Shown: positions 23,105 to 34,200 of the stretch, piece by piece
Layout of the letters: every line of letters begins with the position of its first letter
Numbering within the stretch: position 1 is the first letter of the stretch
From: Proteles cristata cristata
Lineage: Eukaryota; Chordata; Mammalia; Carnivora; Hyaenidae
DNA: 64,000 bases
Direction: 5' to 3'
Assembly: GCA_017311185.1 (NCBI GenBank)
Contig: JAESUZ010001723.1
Span: 1,364,001 to 1,428,000, forward strand
Made by a program: the position numbers and the translations under genes
Notes under the pieces: generated by a model
Seen by the model: only the letters and a program-made list of their open reading frames with translations
Databases searched by the model: none
Told to the model about the DNA's origin: nothing

Positions 23105-23245
23105 TAAAGAGGGCACTTGTGATGACTACAGGGTGTTGCAGTCAAGTGTTGAGTCACTATATTGTACACCTGAAACTAGTATTATACTGTATGTTAATTA
23201 GAATTTGAATAAAAATACACAAAAAATAAAAAATAAATATAAAAT
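23105..23245 (+). mobile_element. Older L1 3' end
   Basis: gagggcacttgtgatgacta, ttgtacacctgaaactagta, tactgtatgttaattagaat and an A-rich tail. Confidence 0.7.
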
Positions 23246-23257
23246 AAAGCCGATTTT

Positions 23258-23466
23258 TAAAATAATTTTTTAAATGTTTACTTATTTTTCAGAAAGACAT
23301 GGGGCAAGGAGAAAGGGGCAGAGAGAGGAGGGAGACAGAATCCAAAGAAGATTCCAGGCTCCAAGCTGTCAGCACAGAGCCCAAAGCGGGGCTAGAACCC
23401 ATGAACCATGAGATTATGACCTGAGCCGAAGCTGGACACTTACCAACTGAGCCACCCAGGAGCCCC
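23258..23466 (-). mobile_element. CAN-SINE, old copy
   Basis: Minus-strand SINE: aaatgtttacttatttttca, GA-rich part, gctgtcagcacagagcccaa, end gagccacccaggagcccc. Sits in the tail of the preceding L1 end. Confidence 0.85.
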
Positions 23467-23739
23467 AAAGACAGACTTTTTTTAAAGACCATTTTTAAGC
23501 CTTTCTTCTTTAATGAAAGACCATATATTGCCCAAGTCTTGCTTAAATTAATTTTTTAAATTATTTGTGCCCTTTAACATTTACCAGTAATGCAAAGATC
23601 TGATGGAAATAAGGGGAAGGAGACCCAGCAGGGTATTGGTTTCTGACACATTTTATAAACCTTCATTAATCAGAATTCTGATTCTGGTAAGGTTCAGAAG
23701 GGTACTGGGTTTCCCTCACTCTACCTCGTAAGCAGCATC

Positions 23740-24270
23740 CACTGTGATACTGGTCCCTGTGCTAATTGCCAAGGATTTATCAGTTAACAAAAATGGACAG
23801 AGTTCCTATTTTCAGAGAGCTCTTGTTCCGGATAGGAAATCAACAGACAAATAATCACAATGTACAGAAATGAACAGTGATGAATATAAGAAGGAAATTA
23901 AAAGTGTACAATCAGAGATTTTAGCTGGGGGACATGATTTAAAAGGAAAGGATCAGTGAAATCTTCTCTGAAGAATGGTTAAGGCCCAAAAGATGCAAAA
24001 CGGTCATGACAGGAAAAGTGTGTAGGGAAGGAGAGAGCCAGGTATGGTGCCACCTGCAGAGGAAACCATATACAAGAAGCCACCAAAATTAGAAAGAATT
24101 TCACATAAGCAAGAACTTTAAAAAGGTCAGTAATGCTGAAGCCAGCTCTGACAGGGCCTTTTCAAATGATACTAAACATTCCAGATCTTAACTCAAGTAA
24201 AATGACTGAAAAGTTACTAAGAGGTTGTTCAAATAGAGGCATGGCTTGGTAATATTTTTATAATGTCTAT
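23740..24270 (-). repeat. L2 relic
   Basis: In reverse L2 order: ctggtccctgtgctaattgc, cttgttccggataggaaatc, gtgaaatcttctctgaagaa, gaaggagagagccaggtatg, tctgacagggccttttcaaa, aagaggttgttcaaatagag. Ancient and diverged. Confidence 0.6.
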
Positions 24271-24645
24271 GCCAACTGTGAAGGATAATGAAATACTTTC
24301 TGGTATAAAAATTTTATATAGTGATATACTGAGGTGATTGAAATCTATAATTCTGATTTGTTAGCCACAATCAACTACTTGGAAATAGCAAATTATTATA
24401 CAGATTATTATTGTTATGTATTATGTCTTTACACAAGAAGATAGGTGACAAGTCACCACTGTGTTCAAAGATGACTCAGTGCATTAATATTGAGAATCAA
24501 TGAATATATGTTACTTGATAGTGTTTTATGGCTTTACTGTTTTATTTTATGTGCTTTATTCCAACATATAAAAAGAATCTTCTTGGAATGATGCTAGAGA
24601 ATTATCCATATTCATCAAATTTATAAGCTGATTAAAATAAAAACT
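24271..24645. other. Gene-free intronic sequence
   Basis: No repeat or exon recognised. Confidence 0.4.
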
Positions 24646-24786
24646 TTCATAAATTAACAACTCAGGAAACAACAGATGTTAGCAAGGACACAGAGAAAGG
24701 GGAATACTTCTACATTGTTGGTGGGGTTGCAAACTGGTACAGCCACTCTGGAAAACAGTATGGAGGTTCCTCAAAAAATTAAAAAT

Positions 24787-24986
24787 AGTGGGACATCTGG
24801 GTGGCTCAGTTAGTTAAGTGTCCAACATTGGCTCATGTCATGATCTCATGGTTCGTGACTTCAAGCCCCATATTGGGCTCTGCCCTGTCAGCACTGAGCC
24901 CACTTCAGTTCCTCTGGTTCGCTCTCTCTGCCCCTCCCCCACTCTCCAGTATGCACACACACAGATGCTTCTCTCTCTCAAAAAAA
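24787..24986 (+). mobile_element. CAN-SINE
   Basis: gggacatctgggtggctcag head, tcaagccccatattgggctc, CT part with a short acacaca run, A tail; flanked by aaaaaattaaaaata on both sides (copies end at 24786 and 25001). Confidence 0.85.
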
Positions 24987-25145
24987 AAAAAATTAAAAAT
25001 AAAACTACCCTATGATCCAGTAATTGCACTACCAGGCATTTATCCAAAGGACATGAAAATGCTAATTCAAAGGCGCACATGCACTCCAATGTTTATAGCA
25101 GCACTATTAACACAGCCTAATTATGGAAAGAGGCCAAATGTTGAT

Positions 25146-25240
25146 GAATGGAACCTGCTTGAGACTGTCTGTCTGTCTCTCTCTCTCCTTCCTTCCCTCC
25201 CTCCCTCCACCACTCGCACTCTCTCTCTCTAAAAAATAAA
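25146..25240 (+). mobile_element. SINE 3' fragment
   Basis: gtctgtctgtctctctctct, cttccctccctccctccac and a short A tail: the CT-rich half of a CAN-SINE. Confidence 0.5.
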
Positions 25241-25310
25241 AGATATATTTTTTATAAGGGAGGGAAACAAACCATGAGAGACTCTTAAAGATAGAGAACT
25301 AGATTGAAAA

Positions 25311-25889
25311 ATAAGATGAAGTTCAACATGGTAGAAAAGTAGGGGGCTCTGTACTTTCTGTCTGCATCTTTCAAACAAAGAAGTGTTGAAGCCAAAGGAC
25401 TCTGAACCCCAAGAGTATGGGAGCAAAGGAGATGAAGTCCACTAGGAAGACAGCATCATAGGGCTACTTCAAGGAACAAACCAAAGCACACATGGTGGAG
25501 AGTCCACAACATCACTACATGTTGAGAAATAAAATAACCGAAGTCGTAAGAGAAACCAAGTGACACCCTTCAAAACATACCTATTGAATGTCTAGGCCAT
25601 GGACAGTGTACTCCTTTAATATAGCAGTTCTCACAGGTGTAGAGCACATAACAAGCTTTTTGAACATATAAGAGACAAAGAGACAGCCGAAAGGATGAAA
25701 TGGAAGAATTATCCTCAAAAGAAATTCCAGGAAGAAGTGAGAGCGAAAGAATTGATCAAAACAGATATAAGCAACATAACTGAATAAGAATTTAGAATAA
25801 CAGTCATAAAATTAATCGTTGGGCTTGAAAAAAGCAGAGAAAACAGCAGAAATTCCACTGCTGCAAAGATTATCTTAAAAATAGTTATG
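25311..25889 (+). mobile_element. L1 head: short 5'UTR and ORF1 start
   Basis: The 5' end (gatgaagttcaacatggtag, agaaaagtagggggctctg) aligns with the start of the L1 at 28445. The first 150 bp end ...cagcatcata and continue directly with gggctacttcaaggaaca, the sequence that in the 28445 copy lies 1.5 kb further on, after an acceptor site. The ORF1 N-terminal region (from about 25694) is decayed, and the element is cut at 25889 by the next L1 head. Confidence 0.8.
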
Positions 25890-26269
25890 AAGAGGACAGG
25901 GGGCAAGGTGGCAGAGAAGTAGGGAGCTCTGTGCATTTTGCCTGCACCCATCTCTCAAACAGAGAAGGCCTGAAGTCATAGGACACTGAGCCACAGGAGT
26001 TTGGGAAGAGAGAGAAGACTGAATACACTGGGAAGGAAACCTCATAAGGCTGCGTCAAGAAACAAGCCAAACGACACAATGTGAAGAGTCCCAATACCAA
26101 TACAAATAGGGAAACAAAATAATCAAACACTCAACAAGAGACACCATCCAAAGAACACTTCCTGAACAGACAGGCCCTGAACAGTTAAAAGCCCTCTGTA
26201 ATACAGCAGAACTCGCAGACACAGAGTGTACAACAAGCTTTTAAAATTCATGATAGAAAGCTAACCAGA

Positions 26270-27187
26270 ATGACGAAACAGAAGCACTCTCTTCCAAAGA
26301 AATTCAAGGAAGAAATGACAGCTAAAGAACTTCTCGAAACAGATATAAGCAGCATAACTGAACAAGAATTTAGAACAATAATCATAAAATTAATCGCTGG
26401 GCTTGAAAAAAGTATGAGGACATCAGAGAAACTATGGCTAAAACACTATGGAGCTTCAAAATAGTTATGATGAACTAAAAAATGCAATAAATGAGATACA
26501 TAATAAACTGGAGGTATCCACTGCACTGACTGAAGAGGCAGAGAGGAGAATAAGTGATTTAGAAGACACTATTATAGAAAAAGAAGAAACTGAGAAAAAA
26601 GAGACAAACTGATCCAGGTACATAAAAGAAGAGTTCGAGAGCTCAGGGATACATTCAAATGGAACATTACCATATCATAGGAATCCCAGAAGATGAAGAG
26701 AGGGGGAAAGGTGCTGAAGGAGTCCTGGAACAAATTATAGCAGAGAACTTCCCCAACCTGGGGAAGAAAGTAAACATTGAAATACAAGAGGCTCAGAGGA
26801 CTCCCCTCAGACAATATTTGAATCATCATTCTGCACGGCACGTCATAGTAAAAATGGCAAAATATAAGGACAAAGAGAATTTTGAAAGCAGCTAGGGAGA
26901 AAAGGGCCCTAACATACAAAGGGAAACGTATCAGAGTGGTGACAGATCTATGTACTGAAACTTGGCAGGCCAGAAAGGAATTGCAGGTGATCGTCAATGT
27001 GATGAACAGAAAAAGTATTCAGCCAAGAATCCTCTATCCAGCAAGCCTGTCATTCAAAATAGAAGGAGAGATAAGAGTCTTTCCAAATAAACAAAAATTG
27101 AAAGAATTTGTCACCACTAAGCCAGCCCTACAAAATCCTGAGGGGGATGCTCTGAAGGAAATGTTGCAAGGAACAACAATACCATAG
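26270..27187 (+). pseudogene. L1 ORF1 pseudogene (host L1)
   Basis: Encodes a broken ORF1 protein, the RNA-binding, trimer-forming partner of L1 RNA. N-terminal block from MTKQKHSLPKK; a stop near 26462; the RNA-recognition block HIIGIPEDEERGKG near 26672; then a 2-bp deletion in gacaaagagaattttg (near 26880) moves the C-terminal domain (REKRALTYKGKRIRVV) to another frame, open to TAG at 27185. The same 2-bp deletion is found in the L1 at 28445. Confidence 0.85.
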
Positions 27188-27203
27188 AGACACCACCACA
27201 AAC

Positions 27204-28444
27204 ATGAACCCCACAAAGAACACAAAGACTCTAAACCCACATATTTCAATAATAACACTGAATGTAAATGGGCTGAATGCTCCAATCAAAAGACATGGGG
27301 TAGAGGAATGGATTAAAAAAAAAATCCATCTATATGCTGTCTACAAGAAACTCATTTTAGACGGGAAGATACCTTCAGATTAAAAGTAAGGGATACAGAA
27401 ATATGTATCATGCTACTGGAAATCAAAAGAAAGCTGGAGTAGCTATACTTATATCAGACAAACTGGACTTTAAATTAAAGACATTAACAAGAGATGAAGA
27501 AGGGCATTACATAATAATTACAGGGTCTATCAATCAGGAAGAACTAACAATCATAAATGTCTATGCACCAAATATGGGAGCACCTAAATATTTAAAACAA
27601 TTAATCACAAACAGACACAATCTCATAGATAAGAATGGGATAATAGCAGGGGACTTCAATACTCCGCTTACAGCAATGGATAGGTCAACCAGACAGAAAA
27701 TCATTAATGAAATAATGGAATTGAAAGGCACTTTGGACCAGATGGATCTGACAGATATATATAGAACTCTAATCCTGAGGCCAGGGAATTCACTTTCTTC
27801 TCAAGTGTGCATGGCACATTCTGCAAGATAGATCACATACTGGGACATAAAGCAGCCTCAATAAATATAAAAGAATTGAGAATATACCATGCACACTTTC
27901 AGATCATACTGCTCTGAAACTTGAAATCAATCACAGGAAGAAGTGGAAAACCTCCAAAAACATGGAGGTTAAAAAACACCCTACTAAAGAATGAATGGGC
28001 CAATCAGGCAATTAGAGAAGAAATTAAAAGATATACGGAAACAAATGTAAATGAGAACACAACAATCGAACCTGTATGGTATGTGGTGAAAGCAGTCCTA
28101 AGAGGAAAGTACATTGCACTCCACGACTACTTCAAGAAATTAGAAAAACCGCAAGTGCAAAATCTAACAGCACACCTAAAGCAACTAGACAGAGACCAAC
28201 AAGAGCACCCTACACCCAGTGGAAGAAGAGAAATAATAAAAATCAGGGCAGAAATAAACAATATGGAAACCAAATAAATAGTTGAACAGATCAATGAAAC
28301 GAACAGTTGGTTTTTTGAAGAAATAAACAAAATTGACAAACCTCTAGCCAGGATTCTTAAGAAGAAAAGAGAGAGCACTCAAAGAGACAAAATCATGAAT
28401 GAAAATGGACTGAAACAACCAACCCATCAGAAATACGAGGAATT
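27204..28444 (+). pseudogene. L1 ORF2 pseudogene, endonuclease part (host L1)
   Basis: N-terminal apurinic-like endonuclease domain: NVNGLNAP near 27260; a frameshift in an A run near 27317-27325; then LISDKLDFKLK, IAGDFNTPLTAMD (catalytic DFN motif) at 27403-27831 until another shift. The region beyond it reads GKYIALHDYF near 28105. The downstream part of this ORF2 continues after the inserted L1, at 35390. Confidence 0.85.
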
Positions 28445-28456
28445 GAGGGATTGAGG

Positions 28457-28467
28457 CAAGATGGCGG
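28457..28467 (+). promoter_or_regulatory. YY1-like site at L1 5' end
   Basis: caagatggcgg, 13 bp into the element, is the same motif and position known to bind YY1 and set the transcription start in human L1. The corresponding bases in the neighbours are caaggtggcag (about 25902-25912) and caacatggtag (25911 head: about 25320-25331), both degraded. Confidence 0.65.
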
Positions 28468-28601
28468 AGAAGTAAGGAGCTCCATACTTGCACTCGCGCC
28501 CATACATCACACAGAAAAGATCTGAAGCCATTGGAAACCATACAAAACCTGAGAGACTGGGAGAAAAAAGGACGAAGAATCCACTGAGAAAGCCTTCTAA
28601 C

Positions 28602-30112
28602 GTGAGTGCGAACTGGGGAAGGTAAAATCAGGCCGGGATCGGAGCCTTCAGGGTGGGAGGCGATCCCCCTCTACCCTCTACGGGGAGCGAGAGGGGAAAA
28701 GGAGAGAGTCCGAGACAGAAAAATCTCTCCTCGGTGCATAGAAAGACCGTACTTGCCAAATATCTGCACACCAGGTCCCCTCGCGACAAATGGTCCTGGG
28801 AGAGGCTGAGCACACAAACTGCTTCTTTGTGCCGCTCCTGGAGGTTGGGTTTTAAAGCGGAGCAGGTGCGCCTGCTGCCATTGTAGCTCCAGGGCGGCTG
28901 GGACCCCTGAAAGAGACGCTCAGACACCGGGCGTCCGCGCTCCTGGCTGGCTGGAACTCGAGAGGGAAGGCAAAGAGCTAAAAACTGGGAACTTTGCCTG
29001 TGAGTTCGTGTTTCGGGTGACGAGCCATAGAGAGACCCGGTTGTCCTCACTCCAGCGGGCTCAGGCTACGCGGACCCGGCAGGCAAGCCCCCGCGCATGC
29101 GCACCAGAGCCAACCAGAGAAGGAAGCAGCAATCCTGACTCCGCCCCCAGAGCTCAGCAGGGAGCCTGGAATAGCCCGAGGGGGTTGTCTGGAAGCTGTG
29201 TCTAAGGCAACTTCAGCGGGGCGCCGGCTGGGATTTGGAGATTGGAACTGGCCTGGGTTGAAGAGTGCAACCAACTTCGGCTGCGTCCCCGGAACGGGGA
29301 GTTGACACGCCAAAAAAAAAAAGCGAGCTGCAGCGCGGGGTTCAAGAAGGGACTGGAGCACCATCACTCTCCTCCCCACAATCGCCAAGGCAGAACCCCC
29401 GCCTGAGGCATCGGATCACGCCACGCCCATCCCTGCCTGAGAGGTGCCCTCCTCCCTTTTTTTTTCTTTTTTCTTTTTTTTTTCTTCTTTCTTTTTTTTT
29501 CCCCCTTTCTTTTCTCTTTTTTTCTTCTTTTTTCTCTTTTCTCGCTTTTTTCCCCAAAACACTGACCTGATTAACTCTGGTCGCCAGCTTGCTTAAACAA
29601 TCACAAGTCCATTCTGTAAATGTAAATTCTACACCTACCGACTTTTTCAGCTATTTCTCTCAGGAGTAATTAGACTATATAGTTTCTCTGGATAATTCCA
29701 GCATCCTTCTCTCACCTATCCAACCACATTCTACCCTTTACCTCTTTGAAAAAAGTTTCTTATCCCTTCTGCCTGTTCATTCTATTTCCAAATCTGCCTT
29801 GTCTCGCCCTGCCTTCTCTCTTTTTCTCTATACTCTTCAACCAGCACTGCATACACACGGCTATTTAACTGTAGCTGGGAAATCCAGGTATATGCTTTAA
29901 ACCGTTCTTTGTCCATCGGTTTTCTTCTTTTTTCCTTTTCTTTTCCCCTTTTTGACCCTTTTATGTATTTTATGCTCCCTATTCGCCCTCCCTCCTCCGT
30001 CTTTTCTATTAACTTTTTCGTTTTCCCTCTCACTTTGCATGTTAGTTGAATCAGCCTGTGCGTTTGTGTGCTCCTGCTCCCTGTGTGTTTGTCTGTCTGT
30101 TTTCTTTTCCAG
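28602..30112 (+). other. Putative intron in L1 5'UTR
   Basis: Begins gtgagtgcg (after ...ccttctaac) and ends tgttttcttttccag (before ggctacctcaag): a consensus donor and a strong polypyrimidine-AG acceptor 1511 bp apart. The L1 heads at 25311 and 25890 lack exactly this block, while the parts before (150, 158 versus 157 bp) and after (about 233, 222 versus 237 bp to the ORF1 start) match in length. Inference: it can be spliced out of L1 RNA. Confidence 0.6.
29451..29565 (+). repeat. Polypyrimidine tract in L1 5'UTR
   Basis: About 115 nt almost purely C and T (runs of T broken by C, one G in ctcgc near the end). Such tracts can form triplex DNA; in this element it lies in the middle of the putative intron. 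Confidence 0.9.
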
Positions 30113-30349
30113 GGCTACCTCAAGAAACAAGCTAGAGTACACAAGGTGAAGAGTCCCAAATATCACTACGAATAGGAAAATAAAATAACTAAGGTCCCAA
30201 CAAGAGTGACCGAGGGATACCATTCAAAAAACAATCTCTGAAAGAATAGGCCCTGGAAAGTCAAAGAGTTTCTTGGATATAGCAGTGCTCATAGAAACAG
30301 AGAGCATAACAGGTCTTTAAAACCAACAAGAGCCGGAAAGCTAACTAAA

Positions 30350-31292
30350 ATGACGAAACGAAAGAGCTCTCCTCCAAAGAAACTCCAAGAAGAAATGACA
30401 GCTAATGAACTGCTCAAAACAGATATCAGCAGCATAAGTGAACAAGATTTTAGAATAATAAAGGTAAAATTAGTAGCTGGGCTTGAAAAAAACATAGGGG
30501 ACATCAAAGAAACTATGGCTACAGACAGAATGGAAAATAAAAATAGGCATGAAGAATTAAAAAATGCGATAAATGAGATCCATAATAAATTAGAGGCCTC
30601 CAATGCACGGCTTGAAGAGGCAGAAAGAAGAATAAGTGATTTAGAAGACACTATTCTAGAAAAACAAGAAGCTGACAAAAAAAGAGACAAACTGATCCAG
30701 GAACAGGAAAGAAGAATTCAAGACCTCAGCGACACAGTCAAAGGCAACAATATCCGTATCATAGGAATCCCAGAAGAGGAAGAGAGAGGGAAAGGTGCTG
30801 AAGGAGTCCTGGAACAAATTATAGCAGAGAACTTCCCCGACCTGGGGAAGGAAGTCAATGTGGAAATACAAGAGGCTCAGAGGACTCCTCTCAGACGTAA
30901 CTTGAATCGATCTTCTGCACGACATATCATCGTAAAAATGGCAAAATACAAGGACAAAGAGAATTTTGAAAGCAGCTAGGGAGAAAAGGGCCCTCACATA
31001 CAAAGGGAAACCCATCAGAGTGGTGACAGACCTATCTACTGAAACGTGGCAGGCCAGAAAGGAATGGCAAGAGATCTTCAATGTGATGAACAGTAAAAAT
31101 ATGTAGCCAAGAATCCTCTATCCAGCAAGCCTGTCATTCAAAATAGAAGGAGAGATAAAAACCTTTCCAAACAAACAGAAATTGAAAGAATTTGTCACCA
31201 CGAAGCCAGCCCTACAAGAAATCCTGAGGGGGAATGCTCTGAAGGAAAGGTTGCAAGGAACAAAGATTCCAGAGACACCACCACAAACATGA
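30350..31292 (+). pseudogene. L1 ORF1 pseudogene (inserted L1)
   Basis: Encodes the L1 RNA-binding protein. Open for 209 codons: start MTKRKSSPPKK, a coiled coil around residues 45-120 (NAINEIHNKLEASNARLEEA), then the RRM domain (NIRIIGIPEEEERGKG, IIAENFPDLG). A 2-bp deletion in gacaaagagaattttg (about 30955-30968) ends this frame at ENFESS; the C-terminal domain continues in the next frame (REKRALTYKGKPIRVV) with an additional stop TAG at 31104-31106. The final TGA (31290-31292) overlaps the ORF2 ATG as ATGA. Confidence 0.92.
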
Positions 31293-34200
31293 ACCCTACA
31301 GAAGATACAAAGACTCTAAACCCACATATTTCAATAATAACACTGAATGTCAATGGGCTGAATGCTCCAATCAAAAGACATAGGGTAGCAGAATGGATTA
31401 AAAAACAAAATCCATCTATATGCTGTCTACAAGAAACTCATTTTAGACGGGAAGATACCTTCAGATTAAAAGTAAGGGGATGGAGAAATATATATCATGC
31501 TACAGGAAATCAAAAGAAAGCCAGAGTAGCGATACTTATATCAGACAAACTGGACTTTAAATTAAAGACAATCACAAGAGATGAAGAAGGGCACTACATA
31601 ATAATTACAGGGTCCATCCATCAGGAAGAACTAACAATCATAAAAGTCTACGCACCGAATATGGGAGCACCTAAATATCTAAAACAATCGATCACAAACA
31701 GAAACAAGCTTCTAGATAAGAATGTGCTAATAGCAGGGGACTTTAATACTCCGCTTACAGCAATGGATAGGTCAACCAGACAGAAAATCACTAAAGAAAT
31801 AATGGACTTGAAAGATACATTGGACCAGATGGACCTGACGGATATATTTAGAACTTTACATCCTGAGGCCAGGGAATTTACTTTCTTCTCAAGTGCGCAT
31901 GGCACATTCTCCAAGATAGATCACATACTGGGACATAAAGCAGCCCTCAATAAATATAAAAGAATAGAGATCATACCATGCACACTGTCAGATCACAATG
32001 CTTTGAAACTTGAAATCCATTACAGGAAGAAGTCTGGAAAACTTCCAAAAACATGGAGGTTAAAGAACACCCTTCTAAAGAATGAATGGGCCAATCAGGC
32101 AATTAGAGATGAAATTAAAAAATATATGGAAACAAATGAAAATGAAAACACAACCATTCAAAATCTATGGGATGCGGCAAAGGCAGTCCTAAGAGGAAAG
32201 TACATTGCTCTCCAGGCCTATTTCAAGAGATTAGAAAAAGCGGAAGTCCAAAATCGAAGAGCTCACCTAAAGGAACTAGAGGCAGAGCAACAAGAATGCC
32301 CTAAACCCAGTAGAAGAAGAGAATAGTAAAAATTAGAGCAGAAATAAACAACATAGAGACCAAAGCAACAATTGAACAGATCCATGAAACCAAGAGTTGG
32401 TTTTTTGAAAAAGTAAACAGAATTGACAAACCTCTAGCCAGACTTATCCAAAAGAAAAGAGAGAGCACCCAAATAGACAAAATTATGAATGAAAATGGAC
32501 TTATTACAACCAACCCCTCAGAAATACAAGCAATTATCAGGGAATACTATGAAAAATTATATGCCAACAAATTGGACAACTTAGAAGAAATGGACAAATT
32601 CCTAAACACACACTCACTACCAAAATTCACACGGGAAGAAATAGAAAACCTGAACAGACCCATAACGAGTGAAGAAATTGAATCAGTGATCAAAATCTCC
32701 CAACAAATAAGAGCCCTGGACCTGATGGCTTCCCTGGGGAATTCTACCAGACATTTAAAACAGAATTAATCCCAATTCTTCTCAAGCTATTCCAAAAAAT
32801 AGAAAGCGAAGGAAAACTCCCGGACTCATTTTATGAAGCCAGCATCACACTGATTCCCAAGCCAGACAGAGATCCAGCAAAAAAAGAGAACTACAGGCCA
32901 ATATCCTTGATGAATACGGATGCAAAAATTCTCAACAAGATCCTTGCAAATCGAATCCAGCAGCATATAAAAAGAATCATCCACCAAGATCAAGTGGGAT
33001 TCACTCCTGGGTTACAGGGCTGCTTCAACATTCGCAAATCAATCAATGTGATACATCATATCAATAAAAGAAAAGATAAAAAACGTATGATCCTGTCAAT
33101 AGATGCAGAAAAAGCATTTCACAAAATACAGCATCCCTTCTTAATAAAGACTCTCGAGAAAGTTGGGATAGAAGGAACCTACTTAAACATCATCAAAGCC
33201 ATCTATGAGAAGCCTTCAGCTAACATCATCCTCAACGGGGAAAAACTCAGAGCTTTCCCCGAGATCAGGAACACGACAGGGATGCCCACTCTCACCACTG
33301 CTGTTTAACATAGTGCTGGAAGTCCTAGCATCAGCCATCAGACACCAAAAGGAAATCAAAGGCATCAGAATTGGCAAAGAGGAAGTCAAACTTTCACTCT
33401 TCGCAGATGACATGATACTCTACATAGAAAACCCGACAGACTCCACCAGAAGCCTACTAGAACTGATCCAAGAATTCAGCCAAGTTGCAGGGTACAAAAT
33501 CAACGTACAGAAATCGGTTGCATTTTTATATACCAACAATGAAGCAACAGAAAGAGAAATCAAGAAACTGATCCCATTCACAATTGCACAAAAAAACCAT
33601 AAAGTACCTAGGAATAAACCTAACCAAGGATATAAGAGATCTGTATGATGAAAACTATAGAAAACTTATGAAGGAAACTGAAGAAGACACAAAGAAGTGG
33701 AAAAACATTCCATGCTCATGGATAGGAAGAATAAATATAGTTAAGATGTCATTACTACCTAAGGCACTCTACACATTCAATGCAATTCCAATCAAAATTG
33801 CACCAGCATACTTCTCAAAACTAGAACAAACTATCCAAAAATTTGTATGGAACCACAAAAGACCCCGAATAGCCAAAGTAATCCTGAAAAATAAAACCAA
33901 AACAGGAGGGATCACCATCCCAGACTTTAGCCTCTACTACAAAGCTGTCATCATCAAGACAGTATGGTATTGGCACAAAAACAGACACATAGACCAATGG
34001 AACAGAATTGAGAACTCAGAAGTGGACCCAAAAGTATACAGCCAACTAATCTTTGACAAAGCAGGAAAGAATATCCAATGGAAAAAAGACAGCCTTTTAA
34101 CAGATGGTGTTGGGAGAACTGGACAGCAACATGCAGAAGAATGAAACTAGATCATTTTCTCACACCATGCACAAAAATAAACTCAAAATGGATAAAGGAC

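Larger units (their letters stand above)
24649..25306 (+). mobile_element. L1, ORF2 C-terminal part, interrupted twice
   Basis: aacaactcaggaaacaacag, gggttgcaaactggtacagc, then a SINE (24787-24986), then ctaccctatgatccagtaat to atgttgatgaatgg, a SINE-like 3' piece (25146-25240), and a 3'UTR scrap aaccatgagagactcttaaa. No usable frame. Confidence 0.75.
25890..28444 (+). mobile_element. Host L1, 5' part (short 5'UTR, ORF1, ORF2 start)
   Basis: Starts gaggacagggggcaaggtgg. Its 5'UTR is only 380 bp (25890-26269): 158 bp end ...acctcataa and continue directly with ggctgcgtcaagaaacaag, skipping the 1.5 kb present in the 28445 copy. ORF1 (26270-27187) and ORF2 (from ATG 27204) follow. The element is interrupted after aaatacgaggaatt (28431-28444) by the L1 at 28445-35375 and resumes at 35390. 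Confidence 0.88.
28445..30349 (+). promoter_or_regulatory. L1 5'UTR with internal promoter region
   Basis: 1.9-kb 5'UTR. CpG dinucleotides are dense between about 28600 and 29450, unlike the AT-rich surroundings. Mammalian L1 5'UTRs hold an internal Pol II promoter; here the start has a YY1-type site (28457-28467), and a 110-nt pyrimidine tract lies at 29451-29565. Open frames on both strands (28606-29557) are products of high GC and are not convincing genes. Confidence 0.75.

Noticed and set aside
28606..29570. Several open frames on both strands in GC-rich DNA
   Set aside because: They lie in the L1 5'UTR, overlap each other on both strands, and have no motif or splice support.
31289..32326. 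345-codon open frame as a host gene
   Set aside because: It is the endonuclease domain of L1 ORF2; the whole L1 with a TSD surrounds it.
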